Below, in pieces: positions 15,938-23,703 of a stretch of 31,266 bases of DNA. The stretch's first letter is position 1; each line of letters begins with the position of its first letter. Source of the DNA: an uncultured Oscillospiraceae bacterium (GTDB taxonomy: Bacteria > Bacillota > Clostridia > Oscillospirales > Ruminococcaceae). Both the position numbers and the translations under genes were made by a program. Below the pieces are notes generated by a model, which did not search any database, had not been told where the DNA came from, and saw only the letters and a list, made by a program, of their open reading frames with translations. Location: contig CAKSHT010000006.1 of NCBI GenBank assembly GCA_934457235.1, positions 1-31,266 of the forward strand. Reading direction: 5' to 3'.

Positions 15938-16363
15938 ATGGCACAGAAGGTAACAGGATTTATTAAGTTACAGATCCCGGCCGGCAAGGCTACACCTGCG
16001 CCCCCTGTTGGTCCTGCACTGGGTCAGCACGGCGTTAATATCATGGCATTCACCAAGGAGTTCAACGAGCGTACAAAGGATAAGGCAGGTCTGATCATTC
16101 CTGTTGTTATCACCGTTTACGCTGATAAGAGCTTCACATTCATTACAAAGACCCCTCCCGCAAGCGTACTCATCAAGAAGGCTTGCAAGATCGAGAGCGG
16201 TTCCGGCGTTCCGAACAAGACCAAGGTTGCAAAGATCACCAAGGCTCAGCTCAAGGAGATCGCTGAAACTAAGATGCCCGACCTGAACGCAGCTAACATC
16301 GACACTGCTATGTCTATGATCGCTGGTACTGCACGTTCCATGGGCGTTGAGGTCGTTGACTGA
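15938..16363 (+). CDS. rplK: 50S ribosomal protein L11
   Basis: 141 residues, standard length. The N-terminal [20 protein letters not shown] and the C-terminal rRNA-binding half are fully conserved ([18 protein letters not shown]). L11 forms the GTPase-associated centre with 23S rRNA. Follows nusG after 65 bases; ribosome site GGAGG precedes ATG 15938. Confidence 0.97.
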   Translation: MAQKVTGFIKLQIPAGKATPAPPVGPALGQHGVNIMAFTKEFNERTKDKAGLIIPVVITVYADKSFTFITKTPPASVLIKKACKIESGSGVPNKTKVAKITKAQLKEIAETKMPDLNAANIDTAMSMIAGTARSMGVEVVD

Positions 16364-16442
16364 TACGACCCCCTGTCACTACTAATGAACTATTAATTCA
16401 GTGGGAGGATACATTCCGCTTGACCACAAGGAGGATTTTTTA

Positions 16443-17135
16443 ATGAAACACGGAAAGAAGTATGTTGAAAGCAGCAAGCTCGTTGAGTCCGCTAAGGTTT
16501 ACGAGTCCGCAGAGGCTTTCGATTTAGTATGCAAGACCGCTAAGGCTAAGTTCGATGAAACCGTTGAGCTTCACGTTCGTCTGGGCGTTGACTCCCGTCA
16601 CGCTGACCAGCAGGTTAGAGGCGCTGTTGTTCTCCCGAACGGTACCGGTAAGAAGGTTCGCACCCTGGTATTCTGCAAGGCTGACAAGGAGCAGGCTGCT
16701 AAGGACGCTGGCGCTGATTACATCGCAGACAACGACACCGTTGCTAAGATCAACGGCGGCTGGATGGACTTTGAGGTTGTTATCGCAACTCCCGACATGA
16801 TGGGCGTTGTTGGTAGACTCGGTAAGGTCCTCGGTCCGAGAGGCCTCATGCCTAACCCCAAGGCTGGTACAGTTACCCCTGATGTAGCTAAGGCTGTTCA
16901 GGACGCTAAGGCTGGTAAGATCGAGTACCGTCTTGACAAGGCTAACATCATTCACTGCCCCATCGGTAAGGCTTCCTTCGGCGCTGAGAAGCTTGAGCAG
17001 AACTTCAACGCACTCATGGACGCTGTAGCAAAGGCTAAGCCTGCTGCTGCAAAGGGTCAGTATATCAAGAGCTGCACAGTTTCTTCTACAATGGGTCCCG
17101 GCGTTAAGGTAAGCACCATCAAGTTCGGTGTTTGA
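16443..17135 (+). CDS. rplA: 50S ribosomal protein L1
   Basis: 230 residues, standard length, with the L1 core ([20 protein letters not shown] and the [13 protein letters not shown] region). L1 builds the L1 stalk and in many bacteria represses its own mRNA. I start it at ATG 16443, eight bases after AAGGAGG; the earlier in-frame GTG 16401 lacks conservation. Unusually rplJ and rplL do not follow; a hairpin and an unrelated lipoprotein gene do. Confidence 0.96.
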   Translation: MKHGKKYVESSKLVESAKVYESAEAFDLVCKTAKAKFDETVELHVRLGVDSRHADQQVRGAVVLPNGTGKKVRTLVFCKADKEQAAKDAGADYIADNDTVAKINGGWMDFEVVIATPDMMGVVGRLGKVLGPRGLMPNPKAGTVTPDVAKAVQDAKAGKIEYRLDKANIIHCPIGKASFGAEKLEQNFNALMDAVAKAKPAAAKGQYIKSCTVSSTMGPGVKVSTIKFGV

Positions 17136-17168
17136 TCTGTTGGCTCTTAAAGAAGAATAGATATCAGA

Positions 17169-17212
17169 CCGTCCTTCCTGTCCCTGCGGGGTCGGAGGGA
17201 CGGCTTTCTGTA
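17169..17212 (+). terminator. Likely terminator after rplA
   Basis: CCGTCC (17169-17174) can pair with GGACGG (17198-17203), with further pairing between C-rich and G-rich inner parts, followed by CTTTCTGT. The T-run is weak, so partial read-through into the esterase gene is possible. Confidence 0.55.
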
Positions 17213-17225
17213 TCAGGAGGAATTT

Positions 17226-18440
17226 ATGACATTTCAGAGATCTGCACTATCTGTTATTACCGCTATCGTTATGATGCTGACGGGCTGCTCGAATTCCGGG
17301 GAACCGTCCGGCACGGAGAATTCCACAGTTGAGGGCGGTAACTCACAGAACGCATCGGAGGACGATATGACACTCACAGAAAAGACTTTTTCCGCAGACG
17401 AGCAGAACGTAAAACTCATCGGCAGGACCGCCGATAACGAGGGTATCCGCTGGCTGGGACTTTCCGCGACTGGCGTTGAATTCACGTTCACAGGTACCAG
17501 CGTTTCGTTTACGCTGGTCGGCGACAATATGACAAGCAATCCCGAAAAGACACCGAGATTTGCGGTATATATCAACGGAGAACGCACCATCGATGATGTT
17601 GTTGACGCTCCCGAAAAGACCGTGGAGGTTTACAAGGCTGACGAGGCTGCTGAAACAACCGTCAAGCTTCTGAAACTCTCCGAGGCGCAGGAGTCCACTA
17701 TGGGTATCAAGAGCATCAACGTGACTTCCATCGGCGGACTTACGCCCACTCCCGAAAAGGAACTGAAGATCGAGTTCATCGGCGACTCCATCACCTGCGG
17801 CTACGGTGTGGACGACCCCGACAGGGATCACCACTTCAAGACCACCACAGAGGACGCAACAAAGGCGTATGCTTTCAAGACCGCAATGGCTCTGGACGCG
17901 GATTACAGCCTTGTATCCTTCAGCGGTAACGGCATAATTTCCGGCTACACCGACAACGGAAAGAAGCAGACCAGCCAGCTGGTTCCCGATGTTTATGACA
18001 AGCTCGGCAAGTCCTGGGGCAATTACAACGGTTTCAATATCCAGGATATCGAGTGGGATTTCAGCAAGTTCCAGCCGCAGTACGTGGTAATAAATCTCGG
18101 CACTAACGACGCAAGCTACACCGGTTCCGACAAGGAGCGCGTGATCGAGTACGCCGACGGCTACACCGAGTTCCTCAAGACTGTCCGCGAGAAGAATCCG
18201 GACGCGCACATCGTCTGCGCTCTGGGAGTTATGGGCGCTGCGCTGTATAAGAACGGCGTTGAGCGCGCTGTCGCACAGTACACCGAGCAGACCGGCGACA
18301 CTAATGTTTCCACACTCCAGCTGAGCCAGCAGGACGGAAACAAGAACGGCTACGCTGCTGACTGGCACCCCACCGAGGCTTCCCAGGATATCGCGGCGGA
18401 AGAAATGACGGCATATCTCAAGTCACTCATCAACGGCTGA
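17226..18440 (+). CDS. CE2-like SGNH esterase lipoprotein
   Basis: 404 residues. A signal peptide ends in the lipobox LTGC (18-21), so the protein is anchored to the outer face of the membrane after a Ser/Asn/Gly-rich spacer (22-48). Residues 55-170 look like the N-terminal jelly-roll of carbohydrate esterase family 2 (IRWLGLSATGVEFTFTG). The SGNH hydrolase domain follows: block I GDSITCGYGV (Ser188), block III GTND (292-295) and block V DWHPT with Asp379 and His381, so the full Ser-Asp-His set is present. CE2 enzymes remove acetyl groups from xylan or mannan-type glycans; the exact substrate is inferred. ATG 17226 follows AGGAGG. A terminator follows. Confidence 0.88.
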   Translation: MTFQRSALSVITAIVMMLTGCSNSGEPSGTENSTVEGGNSQNASEDDMTLTEKTFSADEQNVKLIGRTADNEGIRWLGLSATGVEFTFTGTSVSFTLVGDNMTSNPEKTPRFAVYINGERTIDDVVDAPEKTVEVYKADEAAETTVKLLKLSEAQESTMGIKSINVTSIGGLTPTPEKELKIEFIGDSITCGYGVDDPDRDHHFKTTTEDATKAYAFKTAMALDADYSLVSFSGNGIISGYTDNGKKQTSQLVPDVYDKLGKSWGNYNGFNIQDIEWDFSKFQPQYVVINLGTNDASYTGSDKERVIEYADGYTEFLKTVREKNPDAHIVCALGVMGAALYKNGVERAVAQYTEQTGDTNVSTLQLSQQDGNKNGYAADWHPTEASQDIAAEEMTAYLKSLING

Positions 18441-18447
18441 TACATAG

Positions 18448-18480
18448 ACAGGGCAGGGCGCAGGCTCTGCCCTGTTTTGT
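18448..18480 (+). terminator. Terminator of the esterase gene
   Basis: ACAGGGCAG (18448-18456) pairs with CTGCCCTGT (18467-18475), followed by TTTGTTG. Confidence 0.85.
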
Positions 18481-18483
18481 TGT

Positions 18484-18512
18484 ATAACTAAAACCCCGGC
18501 AACGCCGGGGTT
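18484..18512 (-). terminator. Minus-strand terminator of the unknown gene
   Basis: AACCCCGGC/GCCGGGGTT stem (18492-18500, 18504-18512, 3-nt loop) followed on the minus strand by TTTTAGTTATAC; it ends transcripts coming from 19655. Confidence 0.75.
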
Positions 18513-18623
18513 CAAAAAAGTTTTAGCGATGAGTAAAAAAATTCTCCAACTGGTATAATGAAAAAACGGTATGGCAACTACAAGATGATTTCTTTTATGT
18601 ATAATCACATAATAGCTCTCTGC

Positions 18624-19655
18624 TCAATTACGATAATACCCATAATAATACTCGTCATTTGCATATGGGTTAAGGCTCAATACAGGTCTGCCATCATATA
18701 TGTTAAGTTCAAACCATTCCAGGGATAATGTGGATTGATTTTCGCAGGCATAGTCCAGGGTGTTCTTGGAGTAGTCAGGAATCACCTCGGGCTTTTCCGT
18801 ATAATATCCAATTCTGATTGTTTCTGAACCGATTGCATTTTCAATACTATACACAGCAAACATATTTGACGGAACTTTGATTGTCGAGTTATATTCTCCA
18901 GATGTGTCGTATAATACAAGGTCTTTAATGTAGCCGCTGCCAGAACCAACAATAAACAGCTTGTGTATTGGCATATATTTCAGTATCTTGATTTCGTTTT
19001 CAAATGGAATGATCTTTGAATGTAAATACAGACAATTTTTTTCTCGGATTTCACATTCAAGAATTCCAGTCGGGCTATAAAATGTATAATCACGAGTATA
19101 AGCAGGGGCAGTGACAACATACTGACCATCTGCACCGCAGATCGAGGCATATCCGGATTCTGAAAGATCCATGGAATACTTTTTACCACGATATATCCAC
19201 CAATAGATGCCGTCTTCTGAACGATCCAACATATATTTTACGCCAGTATCGCCCAATTCATCAGGAAACACCGCCTCATCGGCGTACTTGTAAGTAAATA
19301 ACTGATTCCCCATGCCGTCATAAAACATATATATTTTTTCTTCCTGGACTTCCAGACAGAACATATCACGGGTCTGAGCCTCATGAAATCTGTCAAATTC
19401 CACATTCAGTTCATACGAATTACCCAGATATCTCCATCTTATTTCTCCGCTGTTCCAACGTTCCAATATGATTTCGTTTCTCTTTGGATTATTCAATGCT
19501 CTGTATTCTGCCGCAGTTCTTATCTGATATTGACAGTATTCAAGGTCGCTGGATAACCGGATATCCTCTATCGCCTTATCCACGGCGCGTTCAGTTCGCC
19601 CTTTTTTGATGAGATTTTTTCGGATCTTGCGCCAGTTCCAATTCTTAAATGCCAT
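18624..19655 (-). CDS. Hypothetical protein, 343 residues
   Basis: I do not recognise this family. The protein has no signal peptide or membrane segment. The first 60 residues are charged and helical (WNWRKIRKNLIKKGRTERAV). The rest is rich in Tyr, Trp and acidic residues with alternating short beta-like segments (for example EKIYMFYDGMGNQLFTYKY, DGIYWWIYRGKKYSM, YVVTAPAYTRDYTFYSPTG), which suggests a repeated beta-sheet or propeller-like fold; this is only a guess from pattern. ATG 19655 follows GAGGTG; an upstream in-frame ATG at 19679 has no good site. The gene is visibly more AT-rich than its neighbours and lies next to an IS200 remnant, suggesting acquisition by transfer. Confidence 0.7.
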   Translation of the reverse strand: MAFKNWNWRKIRKNLIKKGRTERAVDKAIEDIRLSSDLEYCQYQIRTAAEYRALNNPKRNEIILERWNSGEIRWRYLGNSYELNVEFDRFHEAQTRDMFCLEVQEEKIYMFYDGMGNQLFTYKYADEAVFPDELGDTGVKYMLDRSEDGIYWWIYRGKKYSMDLSESGYASICGADGQYVVTAPAYTRDYTFYSPTGILECEIREKNCLYLHSKIIPFENEIKILKYMPIHKLFIVGSGSGYIKDLVLYDTSGEYNSTIKVPSNMFAVYSIENAIGSETIRIGYYTEKPEVIPDYSKNTLDYACENQSTLSLEWFELNIYDGRPVLSLNPYANDEYYYGYYRN

Positions 19656-19863
19656 AACACTACACCTCATTATTAACATTTATGATCCATCAATTATAAT
19701 TCGGACATTCCAACTTGTGTGGTCATGATAAAGATTTAAGGCAACATCGCACGCATTCAACGGCTAGCATGAATGTTAAATGAATGACAACAATAGTTTA
19801 GCACATACGACGTAAAATTGCAAGTATCATATTAGGTGAAAAATATAACTCCCAGAGTATCAG

Positions 19864-20076
19864 GTGGAAATGGGAAAGATATTAAGTGAACTGTGCGATT
19901 TGAGAGTGATAAAGATAATCGAGACAGAAATCTGCCCCGATCATATACACATATTTATAGAGATACTGCCTAAAATGAGCGTATCAAGTTTCATGGGGTA
20001 TTTAAATGGAAAAAGCAGCGTGATATTCCATGAAAGACATGGAAACGTTCCATGCTCGCGTCTTTACACGCACTAG
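19864..20076 (+). pseudogene. IS200/IS605-type TnpA transposase remnant
   Basis: The frame encodes GKILSELCDLRVIKIIE, then CPDHIHIFIEILPKMSVSSF with the HUH pair (His-Ile-His) and MGYLNGKSSVIFHERHGN, all matching the middle of IS200-type Y1 transposases. The N-terminal third and the C-terminal part with the catalytic Tyr are absent, and the last residues no longer match. It is a dead fragment. The region upstream (19680-19863) shows no gene, no clear promoter and nothing I can assign. Confidence 0.85.
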
Positions 20077-20147
20077 AAAATAGCCTTTTAGGCGTTATCT
20101 GTATAGCCATCGGCTACGCTGCTGGATATGTACTCCACAAGCTATAA
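20052..20147 (+). CDS. Possible small hydrophobic peptide
   Basis: An ATG at 20052 opens a 31-codon frame overlapping the tail of the IS200 remnant in another frame. Residues 13-28 (LLGVICIAIGYAAGYV) could form one membrane helix with Gly spacing. No good ribosome site precedes the ATG, so it may be chance or a decayed gene. No function can be given. Confidence 0.25.
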   Translation: MLASLHALENSLLGVICIAIGYAAGYVLHKL

Positions 20148-20180
20148 ATTAATCTTATAGCAAGCAATAGAAAAATACAA

Positions 20181-20210
20181 TTGGACAAATACCTACTATT
20201 GTGATATACT
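20181..20210 (+). promoter_or_regulatory. Promoter of the metY transcript
   Basis: TTGGAC (20181-20186), 18-bp spacer, TATACT (20205-20210). It lies about 30 bases before the leader peptide and 175 before metY. Confidence 0.65.
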
Positions 20211-20242
20211 TAGTACAGAAAGAAAAACACGGAGGTGCTGAA

Positions 20243-20299
20243 ATGAAAAACATCATCGAAGCCAGAAACGACCGAATGCGCCGAATGTGCCGCTGTTGA
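20243..20299 (+). CDS. Leader peptide ending Cys-Arg-Cys upstream of metY
   Basis: ATG 20243, five bases after a strong GGAGGTG (20231-20237), encodes MKNIIEARNDRMRRMCRC, then TGA at 20297-20299. The peptide ends with Met-Cys-Arg-Cys and sits in the leader of a gene that makes sulfur amino acids. Ribosome stalling at the Cys codons when cysteine is short could control metY, as reported for Cys-rich upstream ORFs in mycobacteria. A short GCACC/GGTGC hairpin (20314-20326) follows, but it has no T-run, so the mechanism is open. Confidence 0.6.
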   Translation: MKNIIEARNDRMRRMCRC

Positions 20300-20384
20300 C
20301 CTGGAATAACACCGCACCGCAGGTGCAAAAATAAGTAACATAACTAACACAATAACGATAATGAATCAATGGAGGATAAATACA

Positions 20385-21674
20385 ATGTCAGACAAGAAGT
20401 ACAGATTTGAAACCTTACAGCTCCACGTTGGCCAGGAGCAGCCCGACCCCGCTTCCGACGCACGCGCAGTTCCGATTTACGCCACAACTTCCTACGTGTT
20501 CAAGAACTCCGCGCACGCAGCCGCACGCTTCGGACTTGCGGACGCAGGCAACATCTACGGCAGACTTACTAACTCCACACAGGACGTTTTCGAAAAGAGA
20601 ATCGCAGCACTTGAGGGCGGCGTTGCAGCCCTGGCTACCGCTTCCGGCGCAGCTGCTATCACCTATACGATCCAGGCGCTCGCAAAGCAGGGCGAGAACA
20701 TCGTTGCAGCTAACACAATTTACGGCGGAACATACAACCTGCTGGCTCACACCCTGCCGCTGTACGGCGTGACCGCAAAGTTCGTTGACCCGTATGTTGA
20801 AGGCTCCTTTGAAGCTGCCATCGACGAGAACACAAAGGCGCTCTACGTTGAGTCCCTGGGCAACCCGAACTCCAATGTAGCGGACATCGAGACACTGGCG
20901 AAGATCGCGCATAAGCACAACATTCCGCTGGTAGTTGACAGCACATTCGCAACTCCCTACCTGCTCAGACCCATTGAGTACGGCGCTGATATCGTCGTTC
21001 ACTCCGCGACCAAGTTCATCGGCGGTCATGGTACTGCCATCGGCGGCGTGATCGTTGACAGCGGCAACTTCGACTGGAAGAAGTCCGGCGCTTATCCGTG
21101 GATCTCCGAGCCGAACCCCTCCTACCACGGAATCAGCTTCTCCGACGCTGTAGGCGCTGCGGCTTTCGTTACCTACATTCGTGCGATACTACTGCGTGAC
21201 ACCGGCGCGACTATCTCTCCGTTCCACGCTTTCATATTCCTCCAGGGTCTGGAAACGCTCTCCCTGCGTGTTGAACGCCATGTGTTCAATGCACTGAAGG
21301 TAGTTGAGTACCTCAGCAAGCACCCGCAGGTAGAGGCTGTACACCACCCCTCACTCGCTGCCGAGCCTACTCACGAGCTTTATAAGAAGTACTTCCCGAA
21401 CGGCGGCGGCTCAATCTTTACATTCGAGGTAAAGGGCACTGCGGAGGACGCACAGAAGTTCATCGACAATCTGCCGATATTCTCCCTGCTGGCTAACGTT
21501 GCGGACGTCAAGTCACTGGTTATCCACCCGGCTTCCACCACACATTCCCAGCTTACCGAGAGCGAGCTGCTGGAGCAGGGTATCAAGCCCAACACCATCA
21601 GACTTTCCATCGGCACAGAGCATATCGACGACCTTATCGACGCTCTGGATACCGCTTTCAAGGCTATCAAGTAA
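20385..21674 (+). CDS. metY: O-acetylhomoserine sulfhydrylase (PLP enzyme)
   Basis: A 429-residue Cys/Met metabolism PLP-dependent enzyme. PLP is held by Lys210 in VVHSATKFIGGHG; other family marks are TTSYVFKNSAHAAARF, GNIYGRLTNST, ATASGAAAITY, ESLGNPNSNVADIE and the C-terminal HPASTTHSQL. The long form with an insertion around EPNPSYHGISFSD is typical of MetY rather than MetB/MetC. Reaction: O-acetylhomoserine plus sulfide gives homocysteine and acetate; many such enzymes also act on O-acetylserine. ATG 20385 follows GGAGG; the upstream ATG 20361 lies before that site. It is a single gene with leader peptide and terminator. Confidence 0.93.
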   Translation: MSDKKYRFETLQLHVGQEQPDPASDARAVPIYATTSYVFKNSAHAAARFGLADAGNIYGRLTNSTQDVFEKRIAALEGGVAALATASGAAAITYTIQALAKQGENIVAANTIYGGTYNLLAHTLPLYGVTAKFVDPYVEGSFEAAIDENTKALYVESLGNPNSNVADIETLAKIAHKHNIPLVVDSTFATPYLLRPIEYGADIVVHSATKFIGGHGTAIGGVIVDSGNFDWKKSGAYPWISEPNPSYHGISFSDAVGAAAFVTYIRAILLRDTGATISPFHAFIFLQGLETLSLRVERHVFNALKVVEYLSKHPQVEAVHHPSLAAEPTHELYKKYFPNGGGSIFTFEVKGTAEDAQKFIDNLPIFSLLANVADVKSLVIHPASTTHSQLTESELLEQGIKPNTIRLSIGTEHIDDLIDALDTAFKAIK

Positions 21675-21724
21675 TTTCAGTAATTGTCATTGGTTTTTAC
21701 TAAATACCTTTCAACATATAATTT

Positions 21725-21760
21725 ATCCCGGTTCTTAACAAAGAGCCGGGATTCTTTTTA
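21725..21760 (+). terminator. Terminator of metY
   Basis: A 12-bp stem with one G-U pair (21725-21736 with 21741-21752) is followed by TTCTTTTTA. Confidence 0.9.
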
Positions 21761-21944
21761 TAATACGGGCTGAACACGACCATGCGGTGCGGAATAAAAT
21801 GAAGTGCCGGAGAAGATTTATTCCCGGACAAAATTTGCATAACTTCCGGGACGGCGGCAATAATAAGGACAGCGGAGCCGCCGCCTTTAACGGGAGCGCG
21901 AGGGAATGCGCTTCCAAGATAATCTTGAAAGGAATGATCGTGAA

Positions 21945-22286
21945 ATGCTGGTCAAACGAGGAGAAATATACTATGCGGATCTCAGCCCGGTCGTAGGCTC
22001 GGAGCAGGGTGGGGTACGTCCAGTGCTGATAGTGCAGAACGACGTAGGGAACAAGCACAGCCCCACGGTGATAGCCGCTGCAATAACCAGTCAGAAGGAC
22101 AAATCAAAGCTCCCGACACATATTTCGCTGAACGCCGCTTCCTGCGGACTTGCGAAGGACTCCATCGTGCTTCTGGAGCAGGTGCGTACATTGGATAAAC
22201 GGCGGCTGAAGGAGCGTATGGGAGAACTGGACAGCGACGCGATGTCCCAGGTCAACAACGCGCTTTCGGTCAGCTTCGGACTCTGA
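21945..22286 (+). CDS. mazF: MazF/NdoA-type mRNA interferase toxin
   Basis: 113 residues, closely following Bacillus NdoA (EndoA): MLVKRGEIYYADLSPVVGSE, GGVRPVLIVQND with the active-site Arg, AAAITSQ with the active-site Thr, KLPTHISL and LLEQVRTLDKRRL. It cuts single-stranded mRNA at short sites. ATG 21945 matches the family start; an in-frame ATG at 21906 would add 13 unmatched residues. GAAAGGA lies 11 bases upstream. No mazE-like antitoxin gene is recognisable directly upstream (21761-21944), where Bacillus has one. The antitoxin may be elsewhere. The family is clear; toxin activity in this host is inferred. Confidence 0.9.
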   Translation: MLVKRGEIYYADLSPVVGSEQGGVRPVLIVQNDVGNKHSPTVIAAAITSQKDKSKLPTHISLNAASCGLAKDSIVLLEQVRTLDKRRLKERMGELDSDAMSQVNNALSVSFGL

Positions 22287-22318
22287 GTTGATATCGTATC
22301 AGCCGGGGGATAAGAAAT

Positions 22319-22351
22319 AACCAGGGCGAAACTGACCGTTTCGCCCTGGTT
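22319..22351. terminator. Hairpin between convergent mazF and azlD
   Basis: A perfect 14-bp stem (22319-22332 with 22338-22351, loop TGACC). T-runs on both sides are short, but its place between two convergent stop codons fits a shared terminator. Confidence 0.75.
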
Positions 22352-22373
22352 GGTATAGATATTGTGAATTATG

Positions 22374-22715
22374 TCAGAAGCACCACATGGTCACAAGCTC
22401 TGCCACAAGCACGCCGCAGCAGGCGGATATAGCTACTGTGAGCAGCCCGCGGTTGAAGAACGCAGCGACCAGCGCGGCAATGAATCCGAGGGCGGCGGAT
22501 ATGACGGTCGCCGTAGTGACCTCGGTGCCGGTGCTGAAGAATATTCCGGGGATAGTCATGGCGCTCAGTACGGCGTATGGTACATAGTACAGGAAGCTCA
22601 GCAGGAACTGGGATTTCACCTTTTTACGGATAGCAACGAGCGGGAGCATTCTGACAAGATATGTCACAAGAGCCATCGTGAGGATACTCAGGCATAAATA
22701 TAATGTATCAGTCAT
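22374..22715 (-). CDS. azlD: AzlD-type branched-chain amino acid export subunit
   Basis: 113 residues (from ATG 22715) with three to four membrane helices, including the AzlD pattern TYLVRMLPL near the start and YVPYAVLSAMTIPGI in the middle. AzlD is the small partner of AzlC; together they export branched-chain amino acids. The ATG overlaps the azlC stop by 8 bases (ATGACTGA), showing coupling. A GTG nine bases upstream (22724) is possible but is only three bases from GAGG. Confidence 0.88.
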   Translation of the reverse strand: MTDTLYLCLSILTMALVTYLVRMLPLVAIRKKVKSQFLLSFLYYVPYAVLSAMTIPGIFFSTGTEVTTATVISAALGFIAALVAAFFNRGLLTVAISACCGVLVAELVTMWCF

Positions 22716-23469
22716 CTGCTTCACCGTCCTCTACAGGTCTTGGGAACAGCAGCGCTCCGGCGGTCGCGGCGATGACAGTGCAGATTATCACGGAGAACCC
22801 GCTGAGCACGTCCAGGAACGGCACGAACTTGAATATGCAGGAGAGCGCCGCTGCCATCAGCGCTACGATAAGCACACCCCTGAAGCGCTTTGCAGGCGGA
22901 ACGACTATCGCGATGAACATGCCGTAGATCGCGATTCCAAGCGCGGATTTCACGATATCCGGCAGTATGCCGCCGAGAAGCGCTCCCAGTGCGGTTCCCG
23001 CGGACCACATTATGTATGGCAGGGTGATAAGTCCGTACATGTACGGCGGGGTGACCTCCTCGGTGCGGGCGCTTGCAACGGCGAAAACCTCGTCAGTTAC
23101 GCCGAACGAAGTCGTGAAGCGGTGGAACATGCTGTATTTCTTGCAGAGCTTCTGGCTGAGCGAAAGGCTCATCAGCGAATAGCGCAGGTTGATGATAAGC
23201 TGCGCGAGCGCTATCTCAACAAAGCTTCCGTACGCCGCGATGGCTCCGATACCGGCTACCTGTCCCGCAGAAGTTACGCAGGTCATTGAAATGAGTATCG
23301 CGGCTATGGGCGGTATACCCATATTGACCGCGGTGATACCGAACGCGAACGATACCGACAGATATCCAAGCCCTATCGGCAGTCCGTCCTTGAAGCCCTT
23401 GAAGTATTCCGAGCGCGTCGTCGCTGCGGAATCTCCGGCGGACGTGGTATTGTTTTCTTTTTCTGGCAT
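22708..23469 (-). CDS. azlC: AzlC-type branched-chain amino acid permease
   Basis: 253 residues. After a polar N-terminal tail (1-25) come about seven to eight membrane helices with the AzlC signatures GFKDGLPIGLGYLSVSFAFG, TCVTSAGQVAG and NLRYSLMSLSLS, then SFGVTDEVFAV. It is the large subunit of the AzlCD exporter (BrnFE-like). I start it at ATG 23469, after AAAGGAAG; the frame extends 30 residues upstream without conservation. First gene of the azlCD operon, divergent from putP. Confidence 0.9.
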   Translation of the reverse strand: MPEKENNTTSAGDSAATTRSEYFKGFKDGLPIGLGYLSVSFAFGITAVNMGIPPIAAILISMTCVTSAGQVAGIGAIAAYGSFVEIALAQLIINLRYSLMSLSLSQKLCKKYSMFHRFTTSFGVTDEVFAVASARTEEVTPPYMYGLITLPYIMWSAGTALGALLGGILPDIVKSALGIAIYGMFIAIVVPPAKRFRGVLIVALMAAALSCIFKFVPFLDVLSGFSVIICTVIAATAGALLFPRPVEDGEADD

Positions 23470-23530
23470 AGTGCTTCCTTTTCCCTTTGATTTGTACTTG
23501 AAAAACAAATAACTTTCATGCAACTTTATT

Positions 23531-23559
23531 ATTGTAGCACAAACCGCTGAATAATTCAA
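23531..23559 (-). promoter_or_regulatory. Promoter of azlCD
   Basis: On the minus strand: TTGAAT (23559-23554), 17-bp spacer, TACAAT (23536-23531), about 60 bases before azlC. Confidence 0.75.
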
Positions 23560-23622
23560 TACAAAAATGCGATGCTATGCAAGCTTATTCACCACAAAAT
23601 TCACAAAAAACCGATAATGCCC

Positions 23623-23651
23623 TTGCAATTGTAAACAGAAAATGGTACAAT
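23623..23651 (+). promoter_or_regulatory. Promoter of the putP-like gene
   Basis: TTGCAA (23623-23628), 17-bp spacer, TACAAT (23646-23651), about 50 bases before the start codon. Confidence 0.75.
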
Positions 23652-23703
23652 AAGATATACTGCTTTAGCAGAATAAAGAAACATATTAAAAAGGAGGGCG
23701 CAA

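Noticed and set aside
16401..16442. Earlier GTG start for rplA
   Set aside because: The added 14 residues are not part of L1, and AAGGAGG lies between this GTG and ATG 16443.
17343..18368. A 341-codon minus-strand frame
   Set aside because: Antisense to the esterase lipoprotein, which has a lipobox and complete SGNH motifs.
21787..21996. A 69-codon frame before mazF as an antitoxin
   Set aside because: It overlaps the mazF start in another frame, is rich in Arg/Gly without a MazE-like or ribbon-helix-helix pattern, and its tail is mazF read out of frame.
22678..23289. A 203-codon plus-strand frame
   Set aside because: Antisense to azlC/azlD, which show clear membrane-protein family motifs.
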